NCBI RefSeq assembly: GCF_029945925.1
Contig: NZ_JAQSDN010000043.1
Span: 125,511 to 189,510 of the forward strand
Reading direction: 5' to 3'
Source of the DNA: Polaromonas sp.
GTDB lineage: Bacteria > Pseudomonadota > Gammaproteobacteria > Burkholderiales > Burkholderiaceae_C
Length of the DNA stretch: 64,000 bases
Under the pieces are notes generated by a model that did no database searches, was not told the origin of the DNA, and saw only the letters and a program-made list of their open reading frames with translations. Below, one piece after another: positions 36,168 to 44,781 of the stretch. The first letter of the stretch is position 1; every line of letters begins with the position of its first letter. A program made the position numbers and the translations under genes.

Positions 36168-37202
36168 TTAATACGGTCCCTTAAAGGTGTCAGCGCGATC
36201 AATCAAACCAAGGCTGCCACCGTCTTTCCCGAGCATGACCATTGCAGCCTTGGCAATGGTGCTTGCCGACGGATAAAAAACCTTTTCCAGAGAATGCGAC
36301 ACGGGAGCAGGACAATCTGCCAGCGAAATTCGGCGGACAGGTGCTTTCAGTGATTTGAACGCCTTTTCCGCAACCAGAGCAGCGACCTCACTCGCTATTC
36401 CGCACAGTTCCCAACTTGTATCTGCAGCAATCAGCCGGCCGGTTTTCCGGACCGACTCGAGGATAGTTTCTTCGTCGAGCGGACGTATGGAACGCAGATC
36501 GACAACCTCCACAGACACACCGTTTTTCTCGAGTTCGTCAGCCGCATCGAGTGCTTCAACCGACATGTATGACGTAGCAACGATGGTGATGTCTTTTCCT
36601 TGTCGTATTACAGCTGCTTTGCCAAGAGGCACAGGCGTGGCTTCCTCTGGAACCGGCCCACTCGTGTCATACAAAGACCGATGCTCCAGCATGACAACTG
36701 GCCCAGTGTGTTTGAGCGCACTCAGCATCAGCCCCTTGGCATCTGCCGGAAATGCAGGCATAACCACCGTCAACCCTGGAAAATGCGCGAGGGGCGCCTG
36801 AATGCTTTGCGAATGAGTTGATCCCTGGCCCCATCCACGCCCAATAATGGCTCGCACAACGACAGGAGCGATCCCCGCATTACCACCGTACATGTAACGC
36901 CACTTGGCCGAGAGCTGCAACAGCATATCGAATGACAGAAACATAAAATCCACTCTCGGGTGAACAATGATTGGACGTTTGCCAACAGCTGCTGCACCGA
37001 TAAGAATCCCCGTCAGTCCGTTTTCCATTGCGGGCGCGTCGAACACGCGCCCAGGACCAAATCGCTTGGTCGCTTCCACAGTTGACCCGAAAATTCCAGA
37101 CGGGTAATTCACTGAAATTCCGGTAATGAAAATATTGGGATCCCGCTCCATTGCCTGGACCATGCCCTCCGAAAGCGCCTGGGAGTATTTAAGTTGTCGC
37201 AT
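36168..37202 (-). CDS. TPP-dependent 2-oxoacid dehydrogenase E1 component, beta subunit
   Basis: Family blocks are visible: the N-terminal LKYSQALSEGMVQAMERDPNIF stretch interrupted after 20 residues, the FDAPAMENGLTGILIGAA region, VVRAIIGRGWGQGSTHSQSI near residue 115, and a transketolase C-terminal domain from about residue 205. The residues for the alpha/beta interface look normal. No E2 or E3 gene is nearby. Such E1 pairs in sugar loci could decarboxylate a 2-oxoacid and transfer the acyl carbanion to an acceptor. The ATG at 37202 is preferred to a TTG at 37214 that would overlap the alpha gene. Confidence 0.85.
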   Translation of the reverse strand: MRQLKYSQALSEGMVQAMERDPNIFITGISVNYPSGIFGSTVEATKRFGPGRVFDAPAMENGLTGILIGAAAVGKRPIIVHPRVDFMFLSFDMLLQLSAKWRYMYGGNAGIAPVVVRAIIGRGWGQGSTHSQSIQAPLAHFPGLTVVMPAFPADAKGLMLSALKHTGPVVMLEHRSLYDTSGPVPEEATPVPLGKAAVIRQGKDITIVATSYMSVEALDAADELEKNGVSVEVVDLRSIRPLDEETILESVRKTGRLIAADTSWELCGIASEVAALVAEKAFKSLKAPVRRISLADCPAPVSHSLEKVFYPSASTIAKAAMVMLGKDGGSLGLIDRADTFKGPY

Positions 37203-37210
37203 ACGCGCTT

Positions 37211-38185
37211 TCAATAGACGTTATCGAACAAGGTTGACGTTTCCGGCCAGGGGCTCTTCTTCCCCTGAACAATGGCCTCGTTCACTTCGGCGTCGACTTC
37301 CGACTGCCATTGCTTCAGATCGCCGGCGCTGGCCATACCCTGAGTTACAAGCAAGTTGCCAGATCGAACAAGTGGACATTTTTCCATCCACTCTTCCAGT
37401 TCCTTTTTAGTTCGATAGGCACGATTAACCTCGTAGTCCCAAAGTGGTCCCACATGCTCCCGCCAGCGATAGGTCATGCACTCAAGAAACGTCGGACCCT
37501 CGCCTGCACGGCAGGCGTCCACTGCCGATTGCGCAGCTTGATACACCGCATTCACATCGTTGCCATCAACTCGTTCGGCGCGAAGCTTGAAACTACGCGC
37601 ACGTTCACACAAATCTGTTCCGTCAGCCTGCCTGACCGACATCGGGCTCTCCGTCGCATAAAGATTGTTCTCGCATACAAACAGTACCGGCAATTTGTGG
37701 ACAGACGCGTAGTTGAAGCTTTCCCAGACACTGCCTTCATCACATGCACCTTCGCCAAAAAAACCGACTGCAATATGAGGAAGCTTGTCCATGCTGAATG
37801 CCAATGCGCTACCAGCCGCAAGTGCACTGGAGTGACCCAATATAGGAGACGACCCGACAAATCCGACGGACCGGTCTGTCAGGTGAACAGAACCGCCTCG
37901 GCCCCTGGAGCAGCCGGCTTCACGCCCCAGCAGTTCTGCAACCAACCCCAGAAGATCGCCGCCTTTCGCGAGATAGTGTGTATGGCACCGATGATGGGTG
38001 TACACGACATCCTGAATCGTCAGCGCCTTGCTCACACCCACAGCGACTGCCTCCTGACCGATTCCAAAATGTGTAGGCGTGCGCATACTGCCGGTCCGGT
38101 ACTCATCAGCAAGGATTTCTTCAGTTCTGCGTATGCGTAAAAGCTCCCTGTAAAAATGAACCTGCAGATCTTTATTTGTATTCAT
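37211..38185 (-). CDS. TPP-dependent 2-oxoacid dehydrogenase E1 component, alpha subunit
   Basis: At 324 residues it has the usual E1-alpha length. The TPP-binding block runs VGFFGEGACDEGSVWES to CENNLYATE near residues 140-175, and GSVHLTDRSVGFVGSSPILG near residue 100 is a family signature. HHRCHTHYLAKGGDL near residue 65 carries active-site His residues. It is directly upstream of the beta gene and overlaps the upstream epimerase gene by ATGA, so the pair is part of the sugar operon rather than of central metabolism. Substrate unknown; acetoin-dehydrogenase-like or carboligase-like roles are possible. Confidence 0.87.
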   Translation of the reverse strand: MNTNKDLQVHFYRELLRIRRTEEILADEYRTGSMRTPTHFGIGQEAVAVGVSKALTIQDVVYTHHRCHTHYLAKGGDLLGLVAELLGREAGCSRGRGGSVHLTDRSVGFVGSSPILGHSSALAAGSALAFSMDKLPHIAVGFFGEGACDEGSVWESFNYASVHKLPVLFVCENNLYATESPMSVRQADGTDLCERARSFKLRAERVDGNDVNAVYQAAQSAVDACRAGEGPTFLECMTYRWREHVGPLWDYEVNRAYRTKKELEEWMEKCPLVRSGNLLVTQGMASAGDLKQWQSEVDAEVNEAIVQGKKSPWPETSTLFDNVY

Positions 38186-39087
38186 GATGTTTGAATCGGA
38201 TCGACCGATACGTTTAGCAAAAGCTGGTGGTGGATTTCTTCAAAGCCCTGCTTTCCGGAGACAAATCTGAAATCGGGAAAGGATTTGACCAAATTGGTGA
38301 TGTCGTAATGGCGATGTGTCACCGCACTGATGCGCGGGGTTTCAGTGATTTCAATCTCATCAGCAAACTCGTCAACAACAAGTTCTGCAATTTCGCGAAA
38401 GGATTTTGATACCCCAGTGGCGATATTGAGAATACCCGTGCCGCGTGTCATTAGACATTTGATTGTGAGCGCGGCGACATCGTCAACGTGCACATGATCG
38501 CGAGTTTCTTCACCGCCACCGAAGAGTGCAATCTTTTTATCCTTGAGCGCTGAGCGCAAAAACCGATTGGGGCCATACGCGTTATGGGTATCACCCAACC
38601 CATACACCAATGTGGGACGCAACACCAGCAGGGGAATATTTTTCAGGTTGCGCGCCATAACTTCGCGAGTCAGGTGCATCACACCGTAAAGATCTTTGGG
38701 AGACGGTGGTGTGCTCTCAGTCACACGACTGACAGCGGAATCATAGACCGCATCAGAACTGAAATAAACCAGATGCGAACATCCGCTTTTTTCAATCGCA
38801 ACACAGACGTTCTGCATCATTGCGAGGTTTTTCATCAGCGTTGCGACGTCGCGCCCCTTGTCCGGGGTACGTGCCGCCAGCATCACCACCGCGTCGCCAG
38901 CCGTGATCAGGGAAGCCAGCTTGGGCGCTGCGTCGGCGGATGCCAGGTCGATATCGGACGAAGTCAACGCAAGGTTGGAAATTTCATCTACATCAAGCCG
39001 CTTTTTCAGCGCCTGGCCGATAAACCCACGGGCGCCCAACAGCACCACGCGCTGGGGCTTCTTGTAAATACCGCTTTGCAGAGTCAT
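38182..39087 (-). CDS. Extended SDR protein with altered catalytic Lys (paralogue A)
   Basis: The Rossmann motif VVLLGARGFIGQALKKRL is intact. The catalytic segment reads DLYGVMHLTREVMA near residue 140: the expected Tyr-x3-Lys has Tyr but His instead of Lys. A GPNRFLRSALKDKKIALFGGGEE block and RDHVHVDDVA match the neighbour at 40376-41281, so the two are paralogues separated by one gene. NAD binding looks retained, but classical SDR chemistry is doubtful. It may be a specialised epimerase/oxidase of a protein-bound or nucleotide-linked sugar, or a structural partner. Confidence 0.78.
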   Translation of the reverse strand: MTLQSGIYKKPQRVVLLGARGFIGQALKKRLDVDEISNLALTSSDIDLASADAAPKLASLITAGDAVVMLAARTPDKGRDVATLMKNLAMMQNVCVAIEKSGCSHLVYFSSDAVYDSAVSRVTESTPPSPKDLYGVMHLTREVMARNLKNIPLLVLRPTLVYGLGDTHNAYGPNRFLRSALKDKKIALFGGGEETRDHVHVDDVAALTIKCLMTRGTGILNIATGVSKSFREIAELVVDEFADEIEITETPRISAVTHRHYDITNLVKSFPDFRFVSGKQGFEEIHHQLLLNVSVDPIQTS

Positions 39088-39092
39088 GATGA

Positions 39093-40376
39093 TCAGCAGC
39101 CTCCAGGAAAGGAGCTAACGCCAAGCGTGCGATAGTCAAGGCCTGCATCGCGACAGGCTGCCGCCTTGAGGACTGCATAAGGATCCAGTACTAATTTGCC
39201 ATGCATGCTCTTGGCAATCTCGCGCGGATCCACTCCGGAGAACTGACTCCATGGCGTCATCAATACCAGGACGTCTGCCCCTTCGCAGGTTTCAAGTTCA
39301 GACATTGCGTCATGAATTAGGGGATGAGGCACAACGCTTGCGGGAACCACCGGGTCATATACCCGAACCCGAAATGGCTTGAGGTGCCCAAGCAAAGCTA
39401 TCGAAGGCGAGTTTTTGACGGAATTTGTGTCCTGCTTGTAGGCCAAACCCAGTACAGCAATCAGGGGATCGTCAACTTTTGACAGTAACTCGCGATAGAG
39501 GACGCCGAGGACCCAGTCACGGCGGTGGTGGCTGTTTGCTATCCACGCACGAACCACGCCTGCATCAGTGCCATACCTGTCCGCATAGCTGCACACCGTC
39601 GCGAGATCCCGCTCAAGGTTGCCACCGGCAATCCCCAGCCCGGGGGCAAGATAGGAATACGGACCGATCCTCCTGTCAAGCTTGAGCGCCGGGACAATTT
39701 CAGACCAGTCAGCGCCAATATGCTCACACAACTCGGCAAGCGTGTTCGCCACGCTAACCGATGCAACCAGGCACATGTTGATGGAAATTTTTGCAAGCTC
39801 TGCACTCTCGTAGCGCATGGGCAAAACAGGACAGCCATGCGCCGCCAGAAACACGCGATAAGGCTCCGGCAATGGCCGGCGCGGGTCCGCGCAGCCCACA
39901 ATATAACGTTCAGGTTGCAACGCGCGCTCCACCGCACGGCCAAAAATCAGCGTCTCTACTTGGTAATAAAGGATTCGACCCTCTCGCTGCTTCGTGCGTG
40001 TAAAACCAGGCGGCACCTGTGACAAAACAACAATGACTGTATCGTCACGTGAAGCCTCGAGAACGCGGCCAAGCAGGTTGTTGATTGGTCCCAGGTCGCT
40101 GCCGCCGAAATCGTCGGTGGGTACGTCGGGTGCCACATAGACCACGTCACAAGCCTGCAAATCAGCGGCATTGGAGGTAAAGGAAAGGCTGGCCCGGTTC
40201 TTCGCCATCAGTTCGTCGAGCGACGGCTCGGAGACCGGCAACACCCCCTTGAGCAAGGGCGCAATGCGCTGGAGATCAGGGTCAAAGCAAATCACCCTGA
40301 ACCCTTTTTCGGCGGCCGAGATGCCGGAAACAAGACCCAGATGGGTCATGCCCGCAAAACCAAGAACGGGTCGCAT
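39093..40376 (-). CDS. UDP-glucose/GDP-mannose dehydrogenase family protein lacking catalytic Cys
   Basis: The fold is recognisable: FAGMTHLGLVSGISAAEKG (cofactor loop) at the N-terminus, VVLSQVPPGFTRTK near residue 120, SAELAKISINMCLVASVSVAN near residue 195, and AVLGLAYKQDTNSVKNSPS near residue 310. At the active site, where family members read GGSCxPKD, this protein reads IAGGNLERD near residue 253, so the catalytic Cys is Asn. A four-electron oxidation to a uronic acid is therefore unlikely. It might carry out a single oxidation to an aldehyde or have another role. It sits between two SDR paralogues also altered at catalytic residues. TGATG overlap with the upstream gene. Confidence 0.85.
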   Translation of the reverse strand: MRPVLGFAGMTHLGLVSGISAAEKGFRVICFDPDLQRIAPLLKGVLPVSEPSLDELMAKNRASLSFTSNAADLQACDVVYVAPDVPTDDFGGSDLGPINNLLGRVLEASRDDTVIVVLSQVPPGFTRTKQREGRILYYQVETLIFGRAVERALQPERYIVGCADPRRPLPEPYRVFLAAHGCPVLPMRYESAELAKISINMCLVASVSVANTLAELCEHIGADWSEIVPALKLDRRIGPYSYLAPGLGIAGGNLERDLATVCSYADRYGTDAGVVRAWIANSHHRRDWVLGVLYRELLSKVDDPLIAVLGLAYKQDTNSVKNSPSIALLGHLKPFRVRVYDPVVPASVVPHPLIHDAMSELETCEGADVLVLMTPWSQFSGVDPREIAKSMHGKLVLDPYAVLKAAACRDAGLDYRTLGVSSFPGGC

Positions 40377-41281
40377 CAGCCTGCACTCCCGTTCATCCGG
40401 GCGGCATATATCTTTTCGAGGCCTTCGCGCCAGCCTTTGAAAGCAAAACCCGGAAAAGCCTGAAGCACCGCCTGATTGTCGAATGCGCGATAGCCGTTGT
40501 GCGGCATGGGGCCAGACCTTCGGCTACCGCGCACAGATACCTTGCCGGGAAAAGATGCAGACGCAAAGTCGGCCAGCTCCCTGAATGATGCAACCGCACC
40601 TGATACCGCATTGGCAATGCCTGAACTTCTGTGCATGATCACCAGTCCGGCCAGCTCGGCCACATCTTCAACGTCGACATGGTCGCGGAGTTCTTCACCT
40701 TCACCAAACAGTGATATATCCTCGCCTGCTGCAGCAAGCCTTCCAAAGCGATTGGGTCCATAACCGTTATGCGGATCGTCATTGCCGTAAACCAGCGTCG
40801 GCCTGATGAGCATCAACGGGCCTTGGTGAGCGTGCCGCAACGCGATTTCCCTGCTCAGATGCATGGCGCCATGCAGGCCGCCGGGTTCCGCGCATGATTT
40901 TTCGGTCAACGGTTTTGTGCTGTCGCGGTACACCGCGTCCGAACTGAGATATACAAGGTGCGCGACGGGACGACGTTGCAACGCCAGGCACACCGCTTCA
41001 ATCATGCGAATGTTTTCGGCCAGCATCGCAACATCCTTGCACGGTGCTTTGGCAGACGCAACAACGAGCACGTCTTCTGGCCGCAGCAACCCGGCCAGTT
41101 GTTCCGCCGCACCCGGTTTGAGCAAATCAAGCGCCGGTCGCCCCACAGCAAGAGTCGAAATTCCATTCGCCTCAAGCCGCCGCCGAATGGCGCCGGCAAT
41201 AAAACCGCCGCCTCCCAGCACCACCACGCGCGCCGGCTTTCGGGCCTGCAAGTACTCATGCGAAAGTGCCACGGCCGTCAT
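40376..41281 (-). CDS. Extended SDR protein with altered catalytic Tyr and Lys (paralogue B)
   Basis: Chosen from the ATG at 41281, which follows the Gfo/Idh/MocA gene by one base; 49 upstream residues of the open frame are discarded as they overlap that gene. RVVVLGGGGFIAGAIRRRL is the nucleotide motif. The segment matching Tyr-x3-Lys reads GGLHGAMHLSRE near residue 130, so both residues are His. GPNRFGRLAAAGEDISLFGEGEE and RDHVDVEDVA show it is a paralogue of 38182-39087. Together with the Cys-less dehydrogenase between them this forms an unusual catalytic group. The function is unassigned. Confidence 0.78.
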   Translation of the reverse strand: MTAVALSHEYLQARKPARVVVLGGGGFIAGAIRRRLEANGISTLAVGRPALDLLKPGAAEQLAGLLRPEDVLVVASAKAPCKDVAMLAENIRMIEAVCLALQRRPVAHLVYLSSDAVYRDSTKPLTEKSCAEPGGLHGAMHLSREIALRHAHQGPLMLIRPTLVYGNDDPHNGYGPNRFGRLAAAGEDISLFGEGEELRDHVDVEDVAELAGLVIMHRSSGIANAVSGAVASFRELADFASASFPGKVSVRGSRRSGPMPHNGYRAFDNQAVLQAFPGFAFKGWREGLEKIYAARMNGSAG

Positions 41282-41282
41282 G

Positions 41283-42206
41283 TCAGGCCTCTGCCCCGGG
41301 GATCTCACGAGCCAAACCGACCAGCACGTCGTTGATCCAGATGTCGTTGTCGATATTGCTTTGGCCTTTTTTGCAAAGGTTCTTGAAATGTGTGTATTCC
41401 AGCTCCCAGGTAGGGTCCGCCTGCACAAGTGTCGTTGACTCCTCGTCTGGACGCCCGCTCGGAAGCACGCGGTCCCGGACGGTCATCGTGCTCGGGCCCC
41501 ACTTGCAAAGTGACTGGATGTGCGCGCTGCCGCCCTCGGCAAAGATGTCGCAAAAGAAATGATTGCGCCATGACAGCAAAGCCACCTCCATCTGCAGAAC
41601 AGGGGAACCGTTCGCCCCAAAGGACACGTGGTCAGGTGCGCGGTTTTCGAAGCAATTCGCGGAGAAGACCTTAAAAGGGGCGGCCGGTTTACCAAACCAG
41701 AAGAGTGCTGTATCCAGCAGGTGCGATCCGAGGTCAGGCAGCACGCCCGCGCCTTGGTCGCGCCACGCGGAATCCCGGACAAGCCGCGCCGTGCCATTGC
41801 CGTAAAACATTCGCACGCTATAGATACGGCCCAACCGGCCAGATTCGATCAGCTTTTTCATGCCCACAAAATGAGGCTCGAAGCGGTGGTTGTATGCGGT
41901 GTAGCAAACAGCGCAGTTCTTCGCAGCCAATTCCCTGAGAGCCACAAGGTCGGCCTGCTTTTCTGCGAACAGGGGTTTTTCAACCAGCAAGTGCTTGCCG
42001 TTGGACAGCAGGTAAGTGATCAACTCAAGCTTGGGCTCGTCGGGGATGCAGAGCAGAGCTGCATCGTACGAAGAAAGGGGGACATCCTGCACATTTCTGT
42101 AATCGGCATCTGCATGGAATGGATCCACGGTCGCAACAGCTTCGGCACCTGCCACAGCAAGGCGTTTGCGACCTTGCACACCCAAACCCACAACAATAAC
42201 GCGCAT
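41283..42206 (-). CDS. Gfo/Idh/MocA family NAD(P)-dependent oxidoreductase
   Basis: A 307-residue protein with the VIVVGLGVQGRKRLAVAG nucleotide motif, the NGKHLLVEKPLFAEKQAD block near residue 85 carrying the conserved Glu-Lys-Pro, and YTAYNHRFEPHFVGMKKLIE near residue 120. A GAGVLPDLGSHLLDTALFWFG block near residue 170 carries the family Asp-x3-His residues. These enzymes oxidise or reduce nucleotide sugars, for example at C3. The upstream gene is the reversed HldE-like enzyme. Likely an oxidation step on an activated heptose or other sugar; the substrate is inferred only from position. Confidence 0.85.
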   Translation of the reverse strand: MRVIVVGLGVQGRKRLAVAGAEAVATVDPFHADADYRNVQDVPLSSYDAALLCIPDEPKLELITYLLSNGKHLLVEKPLFAEKQADLVALRELAAKNCAVCYTAYNHRFEPHFVGMKKLIESGRLGRIYSVRMFYGNGTARLVRDSAWRDQGAGVLPDLGSHLLDTALFWFGKPAAPFKVFSANCFENRAPDHVSFGANGSPVLQMEVALLSWRNHFFCDIFAEGGSAHIQSLCKWGPSTMTVRDRVLPSGRPDEESTTLVQADPTWELEYTHFKNLCKKGQSNIDNDIWINDVLVGLAREIPGAEA

Positions 42207-42220
42207 GGAAGTCAATTTTG

Positions 42221-43774
42221 TTACTCGTACCTGGCCTGCTTTTCAACCGCATCGATCTTTTTCAGTACCAGTTCAGGTGTGACAGGCCAGTTGCCGTCAT
42301 GTTCACATTCAACGCCCGCAGCCATGTTGCCAAGGATCGAGGCAATGACATCGTTTTTGGTAGCGACCAGTGCCAGCGTTGAGTAGGCGAGCAAGGCGTC
42401 GCCCGCGCCAACTGCATCGACCACGTGGCCGGCAAATGTATCAATGCTGAAGAATGCGCGCGGATCACCTGGCGGCAAAGTCGAGCGATAGGTGATGATG
42501 CCGCGCTCACCGCACTTGAGCATCAGCGTGCCGCAACCCGAGCGATTGAGCAGCTCAAGCGCCAGCGGCCTGACCACCGAATCCTGGTCCCCAAGCGCAA
42601 ACCGTGCTTCACGTTCGTTGGGCGTGATGAGGTCGAAGTTCTGAAACTCCAGGATATTGCCCCACCGGCTGGCTACCTGGCTGTCGGCTACCCGAAAAAC
42701 GCCTTCTGGAATGGCCGAGGTTAAGGAGGGAATCGTGCCGCGATTGAACATGCCGTGACGAAAGTCGCTGAACACAACGGCCTGGCTGTTGCCGTCGGCG
42801 ATCTGACGCTTCAACTGCTCAACAATCCTGTCAGAAATGGACCGGTTGTCGAGGGTGTCGATCTTGAGCATGCGGTAGGTTTCGGCGACGATGGCGTTTT
42901 TATTCGTCGTGGGCCGTGTCTCGTCAATGATGGGCAGGCAGTGGACGCCAAACGCCTTGAGGTCGTCCAGCACAAAGCTCTTGTATGCATCATTGCCCAG
43001 CACCGTCGAGAAGGTCACGTCCGCACCGGCGGCCCGTAAATGTTTGGCCACTACGCCGGCACCGCCGACATAGTCGACTTTTCTTTCAAAACGCACGCTC
43101 ATGGTCGGCGTTTTGGTCATGCCACCGATCATGCTGCAATAGGTATAACTGTCGACAATGGTGTCGCCGACAACGTGGACGCGAAGGCCCTTGAGCTTGT
43201 CCAGCGTGTCGCGCAAGTCCTGAAAGCTCACGCCCTCAGCCTCCATCAGCGTCATCAGCTTGTCGACGGCAATGGAAGGTGGCGCCAACTCGATCAGTGC
43301 CGACGACGAATACACGATGTCGCCTGGGGTGAAGATGACTTCCCCGCCGTAACTGTCGAGGACTGCAATTTCTTCCTGCGTCTTGGGGTGCACGGCGCCT
43401 GCGGTGTACTCGTAACCTTTGGCAAAATAGTCGGGCTGGATGATGGCGAGATTTTTAAGCGGTGTCGCATCGCTGTCCACCACCACGTAATCGACCATCT
43501 CCAGCGCAGCGAGGTTCATGGCGCGAAGATCCTGGGGCACATAGGGACGCATATTGCCCTTCTTGATGTGCTCGTCCGCCGTCAGGCTGGCAATCACGAC
43601 GTCAGCCTTGGTCTTTGCATACAGCAGATGCCGCACATGACCGGGATGAACCACGTCGAACGTGCCGTGACACATGATCACTTTTTTCTGCCGCGGGCGC
43701 TGGCCGATAGCATCGCGAATCTGCTGCGCCGACATGATCTTGTGCGAAAAGAGGTGCTTGCTCGCTGAGTCCAT
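42221..43774 (-). CDS. HldE-like kinase/nucleotidyltransferase with reversed domain order
   Basis: Standard HldE has kinase first and nucleotidyltransferase second. Here residues about 15-150 are a RfaE/GlyCytidylyltransferase-type domain (MCHGTFDVVHPGHVRHLLYA, HxGH motif) and residues about 190-510 a PfkB-type kinase (VGGAGVVAKHLRAAGADV, then DAVGAGDALLAYS with the catalytic Asp). The likely roles are phosphorylation of heptose-7-P and nucleotidyl transfer to heptose-1-P. A GmhB-like phosphatase and SIS isomerase are encoded nearby, so a complete heptose pathway is present. TGATG overlap with the upstream epimerase. The nucleotide (ADP, GDP or CDP) cannot be told. Confidence 0.87.
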   Translation of the reverse strand: MDSASKHLFSHKIMSAQQIRDAIGQRPRQKKVIMCHGTFDVVHPGHVRHLLYAKTKADVVIASLTADEHIKKGNMRPYVPQDLRAMNLAALEMVDYVVVDSDATPLKNLAIIQPDYFAKGYEYTAGAVHPKTQEEIAVLDSYGGEVIFTPGDIVYSSSALIELAPPSIAVDKLMTLMEAEGVSFQDLRDTLDKLKGLRVHVVGDTIVDSYTYCSMIGGMTKTPTMSVRFERKVDYVGGAGVVAKHLRAAGADVTFSTVLGNDAYKSFVLDDLKAFGVHCLPIIDETRPTTNKNAIVAETYRMLKIDTLDNRSISDRIVEQLKRQIADGNSQAVVFSDFRHGMFNRGTIPSLTSAIPEGVFRVADSQVASRWGNILEFQNFDLITPNEREARFALGDQDSVVRPLALELLNRSGCGTLMLKCGERGIITYRSTLPPGDPRAFFSIDTFAGHVVDAVGAGDALLAYSTLALVATKNDVIASILGNMAAGVECEHDGNWPVTPELVLKKIDAVEKQARYE

Positions 43775-44781
43775 CAGGTTTTTCCTTGGGGGGACATGTA
43801 TTCAAACCAGGTCTTGGTGGCGTTGGCAATCGACCCGGGATTCCACAGCGGGGCATTGCGCCAATAGTCGATGTTGGCCACGATGTTGGCTACGCCCTGC
43901 TCAAAGCTGACTTCCTGCCGCCAGCCCAGTTCACTGGTGATGCGGCTGATGTCTGCCCAGGTCACGTCGGGTTCACCCGGGCGCTTGGGGATATACGTCA
44001 CGTCCCCACCCAGCAACTCAATAAGGCGATTGACCGACTGCGGGTTGCCTGCGCCCAGGTTGTAAACGCTTCCGGTACGCGACGTTTCCGCAGCCGCCAG
44101 GAATGCACGCGCCACGTCGGTTACATAAAGAAAGTCACGCGCCTGCGTGCCATCCCCCACGACTGTGTACGGCGTTCCGGCAATCTTCTGGCGAAGGAAT
44201 ACGCCAAACACGGCGCCGTAGGCTCCAGAAGTTCTGGAGCGCGTGCCATACGCATTGAAGATGCGTATGGAATTCACTGGCAGCTTGTAAACCTGGTGCC
44301 AATGAAACGCGGCCTGCTCCCCTTGGTACTTTGAAAGCGCGTAGGGGTAACCGGTATTGATAGGGTGGTCTTCCCGGGTCGGCACGTCTGCCAGGCCATA
44401 GCAGGAAGAAGATGCGGCATAAACGAACTTTTCCACGCCGGCGTGACGGGCACATTCAAGCATGTGCACGGTACCCTGCACGTTGGCGGACATGTATTCC
44501 ATGGGCCGTTCTATCGAAGGAACGATATCACCGATGCCGGCAAAGTGGATGACATATTTGGCACCGGTGAACAGTGCATCGTCGGGCGCGAAACTGCGAA
44601 TGTCGCGCAACTCAACCTGCAGGTCGGGATTGCTTCTGTGATGCGCCAGGTTTTCTTCCCGGCCGCCAATCAAGCTGTCAATCACGCGCACGGCGAAGCC
44701 GCGTTCAAGCAGCAGATCCACCATGTGGCTGCCGATAAAACCGGCCCCGCCCGTGACAACGGCGACTGGGCGGCCCGTCAT
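43774..44781 (-). CDS. NAD-dependent nucleotide-sugar epimerase
   Basis: An extended SDR of 335 residues with [20 protein letters not shown] at the N-terminus, AASSSCYG near residue 122 and [14 protein letters not shown] (Tyr-x3-Lys) near residue 145. [19 protein letters not shown] and [12 protein letters not shown] follow in order, resembling GalE/WbpP-type enzymes. Catalytic residues look intact. It is coupled by ATGA to the next upstream epimerase gene. In the heptose block it could be an HldD-like or C4 epimerase on an NDP-heptose, or work on an N-acetylated hexose; the family does not decide. Confidence 0.82.
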   Translation of the reverse strand: MTGRPVAVVTGGAGFIGSHMVDLLLERGFAVRVIDSLIGGREENLAHHRSNPDLQVELRDIRSFAPDDALFTGAKYVIHFAGIGDIVPSIERPMEYMSANVQGTVHMLECARHAGVEKFVYAASSSCYGLADVPTREDHPINTGYPYALSKYQGEQAAFHWHQVYKLPVNSIRIFNAYGTRSRTSGAYGAVFGVFLRQKIAGTPYTVVGDGTQARDFLYVTDVARAFLAAAETSRTGSVYNLGAGNPQSVNRLIELLGGDVTYIPKRPGEPDVTWADISRITSELGWRQEVSFEQGVANIVANIDYWRNAPLWNPGSIANATKTWFEYMSPQGKT

